64,000 bases of DNA from Pseudonocardia sp. (GTDB lineage Bacteria; Actinomycetota; Actinomycetes; Mycobacteriales; Pseudonocardiaceae), in the NCBI RefSeq assembly GCF_025465255.1, contig NZ_JAODNI010000204.1, forward strand, positions 33,418-97,417, read 5' to 3'. Of the stretch, positions 25,339-37,294 are shown piece by piece. The notes under the pieces are model-generated. The model ran no database searches, was not told the origin of the DNA, and worked only from the letters and a program-made list of their open reading frames with translations. The position numbers and the translations under genes are program-made. Each line of letters starts with the position of its first letter. Position 1 is the first letter of the stretch.

Positions 25339-26580
25339 CTACCCCCGGACCCGCACGGGGAGGCTCGTCAGGCCCCGGATGAGCGTGCTGCTCCGCCAGG
25401 CCAGGGTCTCCGGCTCCGCGGCCAGGGCGAGGTCGGGGAAGCGGTCCAGGAGCGTGCGGAAGGCGATCTCGCCCTCCAGCCTCGCCAGCGGTGCCCCGAG
25501 GCAGTGGTGGATCCCGTAGCCGAAGGCGACGTGTTGGCCGGTGTCGCGGTGCAGGTCCAACACGTCCGGATCCGGGTAGCGCTCGGCGTCCCGGTCGGCG
25601 GCGGTCAGTGCCACCATGACGACCTCGCCCGCCGGGATCTCGGTGCCGGAGATCGCCACCGGCTCGGTGGTGTACCGCAGGGTCGCGAGGTTCACCGGGC
25701 CGTCGAACCGCAGGAACTCCTCGACGGCAGCAGGCGTGAGCCCGGGGTCCGCCCGCAGCTCGGCGAGCTGCTCCGGGTGCGTGAGCAGGGCCAGGACGCC
25801 GTTGCCGATCAGGTTCACCGTCGTCTCGTGCCCCGCGACGAGCAGCAGGAACGCCATCGACGTCGCCTCCCGCGGAGAGAGGCGGTCGGCGTCGTCGGTC
25901 GCCTGCACGATCGCCGAGAGCATGTCGTCGCCCGGGTTCGTCGCCTTGTCCGCGACCAGCCGCGCCAGGAACTCCGCCATCGCCGCGCCGGCCGCGCCGC
26001 GCTCCTGCGCGGTTCCGGCGGAGAGCAGGGTGTTGGACCACCGCCGGAACGCGTCCCGTTCGCCGTCCGGCACCCCGAGCAGCTCGCAGATGACCGTCAT
26101 CGGCAGCGGGAACGCGAAGGTGTCGAGCAGGTCGACGCTCCCGTCCCCGGCGGTGGCGCGCGCCTCCATGTCGTCGGCGAGGGCGTGGGCGATCGCCTCG
26201 ATCCGCGGCCGCATCCTGCTGATCGACCGCACGGTGAAGGCCCGGTTGACGAGCTTGCGCAGCCGGGTGTGGTCCGGCGGGTCGCTGTTGAGCATGTGCC
26301 CGGCCAGCGAGTCCGCGAACGCCATGCGCTTGTCCGGAGCGACGGAGTGCCGGTCGAGGAGCTCCATGAACCGGCCGCCGTCCTTGGAGAGCCGCGGGTC
26401 GTTCAGCGCCTCCCGGGCGTCCGCATGCCGGGCGACCAGCCAGACGCGGAGGCCGAGCGGCGTCACCGCCCGGGCGACCGGCCGCTCGTCCCGCAGCACC
26501 CGGTAGAGGGCGTGCGGGTCGGCCAGGAAGTCCTCGCCGAGTTCGATCGGTTCGCTGGTGGTCGGCAGCGTGCTCGTCAT
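25339..26580 (-). CDS. Cytochrome P450 (CYP105/CYP107-like class)
   Basis: A 413-residue bacterial class I P450. The I-helix motif is VAGHETT, ExxR is EEFLR, and the heme loop is FGYGIHHCLG with Cys360 as the thiolate ligand. The DRDAERYPDPD segment and GRF-like region are typical of actinomycete hydroxylases of macrolides, polyketides or xenobiotics. The start is ATG 26580 with GAGGAG five bases upstream. The open frame extends upstream into the DUF1445 gene but has no start signal there. It lies 80 bases after the pxp operon and may be cotranscribed. No ferredoxin gene is adjacent. Confidence 0.93.
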   Translation of the reverse strand: MTSTLPTTSEPIELGEDFLADPHALYRVLRDERPVARAVTPLGLRVWLVARHADAREALNDPRLSKDGGRFMELLDRHSVAPDKRMAFADSLAGHMLNSDPPDHTRLRKLVNRAFTVRSISRMRPRIEAIAHALADDMEARATAGDGSVDLLDTFAFPLPMTVICELLGVPDGERDAFRRWSNTLLSAGTAQERGAAGAAMAEFLARLVADKATNPGDDMLSAIVQATDDADRLSPREATSMAFLLLVAGHETTVNLIGNGVLALLTHPEQLAELRADPGLTPAAVEEFLRFDGPVNLATLRYTTEPVAISGTEIPAGEVVMVALTAADRDAERYPDPDVLDLHRDTGQHVAFGYGIHHCLGAPLARLEGEIAFRTLLDRFPDLALAAEPETLAWRSSTLIRGLTSLPVRVRG

Positions 26581-26660
26581 CCAGGCTCCTCGCGTGCATC
26601 CGGCCCGCTCCCCGTGGCGGGCTCGCTGCTCACCGTAGGCCCGTCGGCGCTGAGTCCCTC

Positions 26661-27458
26661 TCAGCCCGGACGAACCGGGAGGTCCAGGCGGTACCGGGCG
26701 TCCTCGGCGTCCGTGATCAGCATGTACCCGGGCGCGTGCGCGATGGCCAGCGCCGGCCGGGACTCGACGACCGCGGCCTGCGGGGTCACCCCGCACGCCC
26801 AGAACACCGGGACCTCGTCCTCCCCGATCGTCACCGGGTCGCCGTAGTCCGGCTTCTCGACGTCGGCGATCCCCAGCTCCGCCGGGTCCCCGATGTGGAC
26901 GGGCGCGCCGTGCACCGCCGGGTACCGGGCCGTCACGGCGACGGCGGTGTCGACGAGCCGGGCCGGGATCGGCCGCATGGAGACCACCAGCGGCCCGCCG
27001 ACCGATCCGGCGTCGCGGCAGCGCCGGCTCGTCCGGTACATCGGCACGTTCACGCCCTCGGCGATGTGCCGCACGGGCACGCCCTCGGCCAGCAGGGCCC
27101 GCTCGAAGGTGAAGCTGCAGCCGAGCAGGAACGCGACCATGTCCTCGCGCCACCAGCCGGTCACGTCCGGCGTCTCCTCGACGAGCTCGCCGTCGACGTA
27201 GACGCGGTAGAGCGGGATGTCCGTGCGGACGTCACCGTCGAGCAGCGGACCGGAGACGGCGCCGGCGTCGAGCACGTCGAGGACCGGGCAGGGCTGTGGG
27301 TTGCGCTGGGCGAAGAGCAGGAAGTCCCAGGCCGCGGCGGCGGGGACGGCGATCAGGTTGGCCTGGGTCCAGCCGTCGCACCAGCCCGCGGTGGGCGTCA
27401 CGAGGCCGTCGCGGAACCGCGCGCGGGCCTCGGCGGGGATGAGCGTGCTCGGGTGCAT
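26661..27458 (-). CDS. Putative hydro-lyase, DUF1445 (D-glutamate cyclase-like family)
   Basis: A 265-residue protein with the DUF1445 landmarks: [15 protein letters not shown] near the N-terminus, then [14 protein letters not shown] with its conserved Cys, [10 protein letters not shown], and near the C-terminus [12 protein letters not shown] followed by [10 protein letters not shown] mammalian homologue acts as D-glutamate cyclase making 5-oxo-D-proline. Its place as the last gene of the 5-oxoprolinase operon, eight bases after pxpC, supports a role in glutamate/5-oxoproline metabolism. This is inference from family and context. Confidence 0.9.
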   Translation of the reverse strand: MHPSTLIPAEARARFRDGLVTPTAGWCDGWTQANLIAVPAAAAWDFLLFAQRNPQPCPVLDVLDAGAVSGPLLDGDVRTDIPLYRVYVDGELVEETPDVTGWWREDMVAFLLGCSFTFERALLAEGVPVRHIAEGVNVPMYRTSRRCRDAGSVGGPLVVSMRPIPARLVDTAVAVTARYPAVHGAPVHIGDPAELGIADVEKPDYGDPVTIGEDEVPVFWACGVTPQAAVVESRPALAIAHAPGYMLITDAEDARYRLDLPVRPG

Positions 27459-27466
27459 CGTGCTCC

Positions 27467-28321
27467 TCAGAGGTAGCGGAAACGGACGGGCTGGCCGGGA
27501 CGGATCTGGGACGCGCGGTCGACGTCCGCGTCGACGACGACGGCGATCACGGGGTAGCCGCCGGTCACCGGGTGGTCGGCGAGGAAGACGACGGGTTCAC
27601 CGCCCGGCGGCAGCTGGATCGCGCCCCGGGTGATGCCCTCGCTCGGCAGGGACCCGGCATTGTCCGGGACGGCGAGGGTGGCGCCCTCCAGCCGCATCCC
27701 GACCCGGTCCGTGCGCGCGGACGCGGACCAGATCGTCCCGGCGAGCCCGCGCGGGTCCGCCGCGTGGTCGTCCCGCGGGCCGGCCACCACCCGCAGGGTG
27801 ACGAGGCCTGCGGGCGGCGGCGCGACCGGGGCGACGTCGATGAGCGGGAACGTCGGCGGCTCGGGCCCGATCGGCAGCTCGTCGCCCTTCGCCGGCCGTG
27901 GCGGGCCGAGTCCGGACAGGACGTCCGTGCTGCGCGAGCCCAGCACGGGCGCGATGTCGACGCCGCCGCGGACGGCGAGGTAGGTGCGTAGCCCGGCCGG
28001 GGGCGGGCCGAGCCGCAGCTCCTGGCCCAGGCGCAGCAGGATCACCGAGTGGTGGCCGACCGGGGTGCCGTCGACGGTCGCGGGCGCGGCGGCGCCGGTG
28101 AGGGCGACGGTCAGCAGGCCCGTGGCGCGGGCGGCGAACCCGCCGAGCAGGATCTCGATCCCCGCGGCGTCCTCCGGGTTCGCGACGAGCCGGTTCCCCA
28201 GCCGCAGCGCCGCCCGGTCCGCCGCGCCGGAGCGCCCGACGCCGGAGGCCGCCAGGCCGGGCCGGCCCAGGTCCTGGACCAGGGCCTGCGGACCGGTCTC
28301 GAGCACCTCGAGGGCCTTCAC
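27467..28321 (-). CDS. pxpC: 5-oxoprolinase subunit C (biotin-dependent carboxyltransferase-like)
   Basis: A 284-residue KipA/PxpC protein that, with PxpA and PxpB, hydrolyses 5-oxoproline to glutamate using ATP. Family markers are [60 protein letters not shown] and [18 protein letters not shown] with [20 protein letters not shown] 28321 overlaps the pxpB stop as GTGA. The protein has the length of a stand-alone subunit rather than the fused KipI-KipA form. Confidence 0.93.
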   Translation of the reverse strand: MKALEVLETGPQALVQDLGRPGLAASGVGRSGAADRAALRLGNRLVANPEDAAGIEILLGGFAARATGLLTVALTGAAAPATVDGTPVGHHSVILLRLGQELRLGPPPAGLRTYLAVRGGVDIAPVLGSRSTDVLSGLGPPRPAKGDELPIGPEPPTFPLIDVAPVAPPPAGLVTLRVVAGPRDDHAADPRGLAGTIWSASARTDRVGMRLEGATLAVPDNAGSLPSEGITRGAIQLPPGGEPVVFLADHPVTGGYPVIAVVVDADVDRASQIRPGQPVRFRYL

Positions 28322-28944
28322 GTGCCGGCCACCGTGAACCGCACCTCCGCGCCCGGCGCCAGCAGCGCAGGCGGGTCCCGGTCGGAGTCCCAGAGCACGG
28401 AGTCCGTCCGGCCGATGAGCTGCCACCCGCCGGGCGACGGGCGGGGGTAGATCCCGCTGAACTCCCCCGCCAGCCCGACCGAGCCGGCCGGGACGGCGGT
28501 CCGGGCCTCGTCCCGGCGGGCGACGGCAAGACGCGGGTCGCCACCGCTCAGGTACGCGAAGCCGGGAGCGAACCCGCCGAAGGCCACCCGCCACGGGCGC
28601 CCGGTGTGCGCGGCGACGACGTCCGCCTCGCTCAGGCCGGTGAGCCGGGCGACCTCGGCCAGGTCCGGCCCGTCGTAGACGACCGGGATCTCGATGCTGC
28701 CCGCCGGCGCCGCGGCGCCCTCCCCGGCCCGCACCTCCAGCTCCTCGACGACTCGGCGCACCGACGCGAGCTCGGTGCCCGGTTCCAGGACGAGCAGGAC
28801 GGTCCGTGCGGCCGGGACGACGTCGAGCACCCCGGGCAGGTCCGCGGCGCGGCAGGCGTCGGCGAGCACCACGACCTCGGCGGTGTCCGCGACCTCGAGC
28901 AGCAGGCCGGCGTCGCCGTACGGGAGGACGGCCGGAGTGATCAT
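28318..28944 (-). CDS. pxpB: 5-oxoprolinase subunit B (KipI-like)
   Basis: A 208-residue KipI/PxpB protein. Characteristic segments are [10 protein letters not shown] near the N-terminus, the [18 protein letters not shown] region, [20 protein letters not shown], and the C-terminal [19 protein letters not shown]. In Bacillus KipI inhibits the sporulation kinase KinA, but in most bacteria this protein works with PxpA and PxpC as ATP-dependent 5-oxoprolinase. The start ATG 28944 overlaps the pxpA stop by four bases, and its stop overlaps the pxpC start, so the three subunits are tightly coupled. Confidence 0.93.
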   Translation of the reverse strand: MITPAVLPYGDAGLLLEVADTAEVVVLADACRAADLPGVLDVVPAARTVLLVLEPGTELASVRRVVEELEVRAGEGAAAPAGSIEIPVVYDGPDLAEVARLTGLSEADVVAAHTGRPWRVAFGGFAPGFAYLSGGDPRLAVARRDEARTAVPAGSVGLAGEFSGIYPRPSPGGWQLIGRTDSVLWDSDRDPPALLAPGAEVRFTVAGT

Positions 28945-29699
28945 GCGAAGGGCCGGAGCGTGACGCCTGCGCCCTCGAGCCCGGCCCGCACCGCGGCCGC
29001 CATCGCGACCGCGCCCGGCGAGTCCCCGTGCACGCAGGCGGACTCGGCGCGGACCGGCACGTCGGAGCCGTCGACGGCCCGGACCACGCCCTCGTCGAGC
29101 AGGCGCAGCAGCCGTTCGGTGGCCTCGTCCGCGTCGTGGAGCAGGGCGCCGGGCTCGCGGCGGGACACCAGGGTGCCCTCCGGTGTGTACCCGCGGTCGA
29201 CGAAGAACTCCGGCACCGCCCGCAGCCCGGCCGCCTCCGCGGCGCGGAGCAGCGCCGAGCCCGGCAGGCCCAGCACCGGTAGCGAGGGGTCGTAGTCCCG
29301 CACCGCCGCGACGACCGCCGCCGCCTGCTCCTCGTGGTGGACGGTCGCGTTGTAGAGCGCGCCGTGCGGCTTGACGTACCGCACGGCCGTCCCGGTCACC
29401 CGGCACATCGCCTCGAGCGCGCCGAGCTGGTAGACGACGTCGTTCGCGAGGTCGGACGGCGGGACGTCGATGAAGCGGCGGCCGAAGCCGGCGAGGTCCG
29501 CGTAGGCCACCTGGGCACCCACGACCACGCCGTTCGCCGCGGCTCCCGCACAGGTCCGGCGCAGCGTCGAGGGGTCGCCCGCGTGGAATCCGCACGCCAC
29601 GTTCGCGCTGCTCACCAGACCGAGCATCGCCTGGTCGTCGCCGAGCTCCCAGCGGCCGAACGACTCGCCGAGATCGCTGTTGAGGTCCAGGGTGCCCAC
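28941..29699 (-). CDS. pxpA: 5-oxoprolinase subunit A (LamB/YcsF family)
   Basis: A 252-residue LamB/YcsF protein, the 5-oxoproline-binding subunit of PxpABC. It starts with the family signature [12 protein letters not shown] and continues with [39 protein letters not shown] and [13 protein letters not shown]. The GTG at 29699 has no Shine-Dalgarno. The -10 box lies seven bases upstream, so it is probably translated from a leaderless mRNA. As first gene of the operon it sits directly behind an operator-containing promoter. Confidence 0.95.
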   Translation of the reverse strand: MGTLDLNSDLGESFGRWELGDDQAMLGLVSSANVACGFHAGDPSTLRRTCAGAAANGVVVGAQVAYADLAGFGRRFIDVPPSDLANDVVYQLGALEAMCRVTGTAVRYVKPHGALYNATVHHEEQAAAVVAAVRDYDPSLPVLGLPGSALLRAAEAAGLRAVPEFFVDRGYTPEGTLVSRREPGALLHDADEATERLLRLLDEGVVRAVDGSDVPVRAESACVHGDSPGAVAMAAAVRAGLEGAGVTLRPFA

Positions 29700-29706
29700 C
29701 CGCCCG

Positions 29707-29735
29707 AGACTAGGGATTGTTCAACAATCCAGCAA
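29707..29735 (-). promoter_or_regulatory. pxp operon promoter with GntR-type operator in the spacer
   Basis: On the minus strand TTGCTG (29730-29735) and TAGTCT (29707-29712) are 17 bases apart. The spacer is almost filled by the perfect 17-bp palindrome GGATTGTTGAACAATCC (29714-29730). TTGTnnnACAA matches the general form of GntR-family operators. A repressor bound here would exclude RNA polymerase. No GntR gene lies in the window, so the regulator is encoded elsewhere. Confidence 0.75.
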
Positions 29736-29875
29736 GACTTCCGCCATCATCTCTGCGCAGAGTGCCCGTTTCGCCACGACGTCACGCCGTGGGAAGGCGC
29801 GATCGGACCGGCGAAGGGCAGGGGTGCGGACGCGGGCACGCGGCGCGCGCCGACGACGGGGTGTCCGACGGGACC

Positions 29876-31516
29876 TCAGTCCCGACGGCTCCACGGGTCG
29901 TCCTCGCGCTCGAGCCACGGTTCGGGACGCCACGGGTCCTGGTCCGCGCCGCGGGCGGATCCCCAGCCCCCGGCCGTCTCCCGGTCCTCGTCCACCGTCC
30001 CGGTGACCGCCTCACCGGCGCCGCGAACGGTGGCGCCGTCGGACGCACCGCGGGTGGGCAGCTCGCGGTTCGTCGCGGCCCCCGAAGCAGGCAGGTCGAC
30101 ACCCTCCTCCGCGCGGTGCCGGCCGGCCTCGAGCCCGCGCTGGTAGGTCGCCAGCCGGCGCCGGATCTGCTCGGGCTCGCGTTCGGTGGAGACGGCGGGC
30201 GCGTTCGGCAGGTCTCGCAGGGGCGGCGGCACCATCTGCCGCCCGGGACGGCGCTGGGGCAGCCCACTGGCGGTGAGCGGCAGCTCCTCCTCCGCGCGGG
30301 CGGCCCGCTCGGTGGCCATCCGCCAGCCCTCGTCGCCGGCGCTGACCCAGTTCCGCGGCGCCCCCTTGCTCTCGGTGCCCGTGCGGCCGGTGTTCTCGCC
30401 GGTCAGCCAGGAGTCCGCGAGGCCCGTGCCGTTCGCGTGCCCGTTGGTGTGGCCGTCCAACGCGGGCTCCGGCTCGTCCCCGGTGCGGAACCAGGCCGAG
30501 GCGACCTCGGCGAAGATCGGCGTGCCGCCGAAGTCCCCGCCGTGACCGCCGCCGACGTCGAAGGAACCGAAGAGCTCCTCGGCCGAGCTCGCGGTGCCCA
30601 GGACGACGGCCGACGAGCCCTGCCGCCGGCCACCGGCTCCGGCCGGGACCGGCTCGGACCGGGTGGACGGGCCGTGCGCGGGCAGCGGCGCGGACTCCCA
30701 CGCCGACGGGAAGACGGGGGCGGGGCCCGCTGCCGCCGCCTCGACCGCCTCGCGGGGGAAGCGCACCAGCGCGACGAGCCCGACCCCGGACGGCAACGAC
30801 GAGCCGGGAGGGGCCTGCAGCTCGACCCGCCCGCCGCAGTGCTGCGCGAGCCGGGCGGCGAGGAACAGCCCGACCCGCTCCGCCGGGACGGCCTCCGCCG
30901 GCGTGCCGCCGAGCTCGCGTTCCAGCTGCTCGGCCTCGTACCAGGGCAGTCCGGCGCCCTCGGCCTGCAGCTCGACCATGATGCCGCCGTCCCCGGCCCA
31001 GCGGCCGACGACCTCGACGCGCGTGCCGGGCGGCATGTTCTTGCCCGCGTAGGTGAGGAGCTCGGTGACGATCTGCGTGGCCGTGACGGCGATCCCCGGC
31101 ACGAACGCGGCGGCCGGAGCGGGCGCCACGGAGACCTGCGACGGCTCCGCGGCACCCGCCGCGGCCTCGCGGAGCACGCCTCCGACGTCGCCCGCGACCG
31201 GGCCGGGGCGCTCCGGGCGGCCGCCGCTGAGCGCCAGCAGGTTCTCGCCGTCCCGCAGGGTGCGGCGCGCGGCGAAGGCGACCTCCGCCAGGTCCGCGAT
31301 CGCCCCGCTGCGGTTCTCGCCCGCCCGGAGCCGCTCCGCGAGTATCAGGGCCCGCTCGCCCTGGGCGCACATGCGCCGGGCCAGGGCCTGCAGCACGCCG
31401 TCCGTGGTGCCGGCCGGCCCGGCGGACACCCCGGCAGCGGCGCCGTCGGCGGAACGTCCGGTCCACGCGCCTGCCGGCTCGCCCAGCCAGGAGCCGGACG
31501 GGGTGTCTCGCTCCAC
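29876..31516 (-). CDS. Soluble sensor-kinase-like protein with degenerate HATPase domain (CvnA-like)
   Basis: A 546-residue protein with GTG 31516 behind GGAGGA. Residues ~45-260 resemble the dimerisation and ATPase region of the Streptomyces conservon (CvnA) kinases: ARRTLRDGENLLALSGG matches their phospho-helix end, and TELLTYAGKNMPPGTRVEV matches the N-box. The phospho-accepting His expected before the dimerisation helix is absent (AEVAFAARR). The N-box Asn is replaced (ELLTYA instead of ELLENA-like), and the G-boxes are eroded. The tail (GLPQRRPGRQMVPP, EPEQIRRRLATYQRGLEAG) is conservon-kinase-like. No signal peptide, membrane segment or HAMP domain is present, and no roadblock/CvnB-D genes are nearby. 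Probably a pseudokinase or scaffold. Confidence 0.7.
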   Translation of the reverse strand: MERDTPSGSWLGEPAGAWTGRSADGAAAGVSAGPAGTTDGVLQALARRMCAQGERALILAERLRAGENRSGAIADLAEVAFAARRTLRDGENLLALSGGRPERPGPVAGDVGGVLREAAAGAAEPSQVSVAPAPAAAFVPGIAVTATQIVTELLTYAGKNMPPGTRVEVVGRWAGDGGIMVELQAEGAGLPWYEAEQLERELGGTPAEAVPAERVGLFLAARLAQHCGGRVELQAPPGSSLPSGVGLVALVRFPREAVEAAAAGPAPVFPSAWESAPLPAHGPSTRSEPVPAGAGGRRQGSSAVVLGTASSAEELFGSFDVGGGHGGDFGGTPIFAEVASAWFRTGDEPEPALDGHTNGHANGTGLADSWLTGENTGRTGTESKGAPRNWVSAGDEGWRMATERAARAEEELPLTASGLPQRRPGRQMVPPPLRDLPNAPAVSTEREPEQIRRRLATYQRGLEAGRHRAEEGVDLPASGAATNRELPTRGASDGATVRGAGEAVTGTVDEDRETAGGWGSARGADQDPWRPEPWLEREDDPWSRRD

Positions 31517-34520
<3,004 letters not shown>

Positions 34521-34578
34521 CGTCGGGTCCCGAGCCGGTCGACGACGGTCGGCGGACGCGACTTCCGGAGGATTCGAC

Positions 34579-35082
34579 GTGAACGTGGCCGACCTGCTGA
34601 CCGAGTCCTTCGGACGTGTCGCCGCGGGAGTGCCCGCCGTGCTCGAGGGTCTCGACGAGACTCAGCTCGGCCTGCGCGTCGACGGCGAGGCCAACTCCAT
34701 CGCGTGGCTCGTCTGGCACCTGACCCGGGTCCAGGACCACCACGTCGCGGACGCGTTCGGCGGGGACCAGATCTGGATGTCGGAGGGCTGGGCCGAGCGC
34801 TTCGACCTCGGCCTGCCCGTCGAGGACACCGGCTACGGGCACGGCCCGGACCAGGTCGCCGCGGTCCGGGCGAGCGCGCGGCTCCTCGCGGGCTACCACG
34901 CCGCCGTCGCCGAGCGGACCCTCTCCCTGGTCGGGGACCTCGTCGATGACGACCTGGATCGCGTCGTCGACGAGCGCTGGGACCCGCCGGTCACCCTCGG
35001 CGTCCGCCTGGTCAGCGTGATCGACGACGACACCAGGCACCTCGGCCAGGCCGAGCTCGTCCGCGGCCTCCTCCCCGGCTAG
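34579..35082 (+). CDS. DinB family / DUF664 protein
   Basis: A 167-residue four-helix DinB-like protein. The metal-binding histidines expected for this family are visible as LVWHLTRVQDHH and near the C-terminus as DDDTRHLGQAELVRG. In actinobacteria such proteins are often mycothiol-dependent metalloenzymes; the substrate here is unknown. GTG 34579 has GGAGG seven bases upstream. The in-frame extension back to 34495 overlaps thiC and lacks a better start. It follows thiC by 58 bases and could share its transcript. Confidence 0.85.
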   Translation: MNVADLLTESFGRVAAGVPAVLEGLDETQLGLRVDGEANSIAWLVWHLTRVQDHHVADAFGGDQIWMSEGWAERFDLGLPVEDTGYGHGPDQVAAVRASARLLAGYHAAVAERTLSLVGDLVDDDLDRVVDERWDPPVTLGVRLVSVIDDDTRHLGQAELVRGLLPG

Positions 35083-35098
35083 TCCGTCCGCCTCCGGC

Positions 35099-35114
35099 GC
35101 CCGTGCGCACGGGC
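35099..35114. terminator. Short palindrome, possible terminator
   Basis: GCCCGTGCGCACGGGC is a perfect 16-bp palindrome 17 bases after the DinB-like stop codon. It has no T-tract and no loop beyond the central bases, so it is a weak terminator candidate or a protein-binding site before the next gene. Confidence 0.3.
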
Positions 35115-35138
35115 GGCGTCAGCTGCGAGAGTGCACAC

Positions 35139-35936
35139 ATGGATCTACAGCTGAGCGGCAAGCGGGCGATCGTCACCGGCGGGAGCCGCGGCATCGGCTT
35201 CGCCGTCGCGGACACCCTCGCCGCCGAGGGCGCCGACGTCGTGGTCGTGTCCCGGAACAAGGACTCCCTGGAGGCGGCGGCGGAGAAGCTCCGGGCCCGC
35301 GGCGGACGGGTGCTCCCACTGACCGCGGACACCACGGACGACACATCCGTCCGCGCGATGGTCGACGCCGCGGTGGCCGAGCTCGGCGGCGTGGACATCC
35401 TGGTCAACGCCGCCGCTTCACCGGCGAGCGCGGCCGCGAGCGCCGACCTCGCCGGGACCACGGACGACGCGGTCCGCGAGCAGATCGAGACCAAGGTGCT
35501 CGGCTACCTCCGCTGCGCCCGCGCCGTCGCCCCGCACATGACGGGGCAGGGCTGGGGCCGGATCGTGCACGTCAGCGGGCTCAACGCGCGGAAGTCCTCG
35601 CAGCTCGTCGGGGCGATGCGCAACGTCGCGGTGGCCGCGATGGGCGCCGCGCTCGCGCAGGAGCTCGGGCCGCAGGGCGTCAACGTCACCGTCGTGCACC
35701 CGGGCTTCACCGTCACCGAGCGCACGCCCGGGATGATCGCGGGCCGAGCGGAGGCCCAGGGTGTCTCCGAGGCCGAGGCCGAGGCACAGTTCGCGGCGAC
35801 CACCACCGTGGGCCGGTTGATCACCGCTCAGGAGGTCGCGGACGTCGTCGTGTTCCTGGCATCGCCGCGCAGCGTCGGGATCAACGGCGAGTCGGTCGGG
35901 GCCGGCGGCGGGACGCCGGACGTCATCCACTACTGA
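35139..35936 (+). CDS. SDR family oxidoreductase with non-canonical active site
   Basis: A 265-residue short-chain dehydrogenase. The cofactor glycine motif is VTGGSRGIGFAVA, and VVVVSRNK suggests an NADPH preference. NAAA-type sequence follows (DILVNAAASPAS). Ser of the catalytic triad is in IVHVSGLNARK, but the usual Tyr-x-x-x-Lys is replaced by the sequence GAMRNVAVAAMG, so the proton-donor Tyr and Lys are missing. Related actinobacterial SDRs share this pattern, and their chemistry is unclear. The C-terminus has GVNVTVVHPGFTVTERTPG and VVFLASPRSVGINGES. The gene starts at ATG 35139 and is not obviously in an operon. Confidence 0.88.
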   Translation: MDLQLSGKRAIVTGGSRGIGFAVADTLAAEGADVVVVSRNKDSLEAAAEKLRARGGRVLPLTADTTDDTSVRAMVDAAVAELGGVDILVNAAASPASAAASADLAGTTDDAVREQIETKVLGYLRCARAVAPHMTGQGWGRIVHVSGLNARKSSQLVGAMRNVAVAAMGAALAQELGPQGVNVTVVHPGFTVTERTPGMIAGRAEAQGVSEAEAEAQFAATTTVGRLITAQEVADVVVFLASPRSVGINGESVGAGGGTPDVIHY

Positions 35937-36013
35937 CCCGGCCGCATGACGGGGACACGTCCGTCCGGGTACCGCGGTCGACGGGCGAACGGCGGCGGGC
36001 ATACTCGGCCGGG

Positions 36014-37204
36014 ATGTCCCCCGCTCCCCCGGCCCGACGCAGCACCCCGGCTGGATACGCCCTGACCCGACGGCCCCCGGCACGCCGCCCGCTGTACTAC
36101 CTCATGGGCACGGCCGGTCACCCCAACTACGGCGACGAGCTGATCGCGTCGGTCTGGCTGCGGCACCTCGCGCGGGTCGCCCCGGACGCGGACGTCTGGC
36201 TGGACTGCCCGGTCCCGGGCTCGGCCGCCGTGCTGCTGGACGGGCTGCACCCGCGGGCGCACTTCACGGACACCGCGTGGCGGCTGTGTGCGGAGGCGCC
36301 GCCCGGAGGGCCGTGGGAGAAGGCCGCGTGGGTGCAGAGCGCGCTGGAGAACCCCGGCCTCGCCTACCGCTGGGTGAACGGGATCGAGCTGCTGGCCTCG
36401 GCGGACGTCGTGCACGTGATCGGCGGCGGGTACGTCAACGGTATCTGGCCGCATCACATCGGCCTGCTCGGGGCCGCCGCGGCCGCGACGCGGCGCTCGG
36501 CCGGACGGGCGGTGCTCACCGGCCAGGGCTTCACCCCCGTCGAGGAGGCGGAGGCCTCCCTGCTGCGCGCGCTCGTCGACCGGTTCGATGTCGTGGACGT
36601 CCGGGACGCGGCGTCCGCCGAGGCGCTGCGGAGGCCGCAGGCGCAGGGCGTCGACGACGCGTTCCTCGGCGCGGACGCGTTTCCGCACGTCGAGCACACC
36701 GCGGACCTGCCCCGGTACATGCTCTGTCTGCAGTCCGACATGACCGAGCACGACGGCGGTGACCTCGCCGCGTTCACCCTCGCGACGCTGCGGGAGTGGA
36801 ACGCCGATCCCGCGGACGTCGGCGTCGTCGAGGGCATCCCCGGGCAGGACCGCGCGGTGTTCGGGCTGATCGAGCACGAGCTGCCGGGTGCCCGGTTCTT
36901 CCCGTTCAGCGAGGTGTGGCGCTCCGGCATGCCGGTGGCGCCGCACCAGACCTGGCTCTCCACCCGCTTCCACGTGCACCTGGTCGCGGCGGCGGCCGGG
37001 GCGAGCGGCGTGGCGGTGAGCCTCAAACCGGACTACTACACGACCAAGCACGGGTCGCTGGTCGAGCTCGGGTCGCACTGGCAGCTCGTCGACGACCTCA
37101 CGGACGTGCCGAAACCGCCGGACGCCGGCGGGTTCGACCCGGTGGCGCTGGCCGGCCACACGCGGCGCAAGGCCGCGGTGGCCGCCCGGGTCTATCCCGG
37201 CTGA
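36014..37204 (+). CDS. Polysaccharide pyruvyl transferase family protein
   Basis: A 396-residue protein with the family's N-terminal phosphate-loop-like GTAGHPNYGDELIA (N-x-G-D-E motif) after a basic leader. VIGGGYVNGIWPHH, GQGFTPV, DVRDAASAEAL and the C-terminal STRFHVHLVAAAAG correspond to the conserved HxxR/H region of pyruvyl transferases. The enzymes add pyruvate from PEP to sugars of cell-surface polymers. No glycan cluster surrounds it, so the acceptor is unknown. About 78 bases separate it from the SDR; it probably has its own promoter. Confidence 0.85.
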   Translation: MSPAPPARRSTPAGYALTRRPPARRPLYYLMGTAGHPNYGDELIASVWLRHLARVAPDADVWLDCPVPGSAAVLLDGLHPRAHFTDTAWRLCAEAPPGGPWEKAAWVQSALENPGLAYRWVNGIELLASADVVHVIGGGYVNGIWPHHIGLLGAAAAATRRSAGRAVLTGQGFTPVEEAEASLLRALVDRFDVVDVRDAASAEALRRPQAQGVDDAFLGADAFPHVEHTADLPRYMLCLQSDMTEHDGGDLAAFTLATLREWNADPADVGVVEGIPGQDRAVFGLIEHELPGARFFPFSEVWRSGMPVAPHQTWLSTRFHVHLVAAAAGASGVAVSLKPDYYTTKHGSLVELGSHWQLVDDLTDVPKPPDAGGFDPVALAGHTRRKAAVAARVYPG

Positions 37205-37294
37205 GCCCGGTCCCCACCTGCGGGGAGTTTGTGCCCGGGGCGGTGGGGGGAGCCGTCCGGGGTACCCGCGCCCCGACCCGGAAGGTGACCGCCG

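Noticed and set aside
35099..35114. GCCCGTGCGCACGGGC as a seventh family I repeat
   Set aside because: It shares GTGCGCAC with the family I arms but lacks the core and the ~47-bp length, so it was listed only as a short palindrome.
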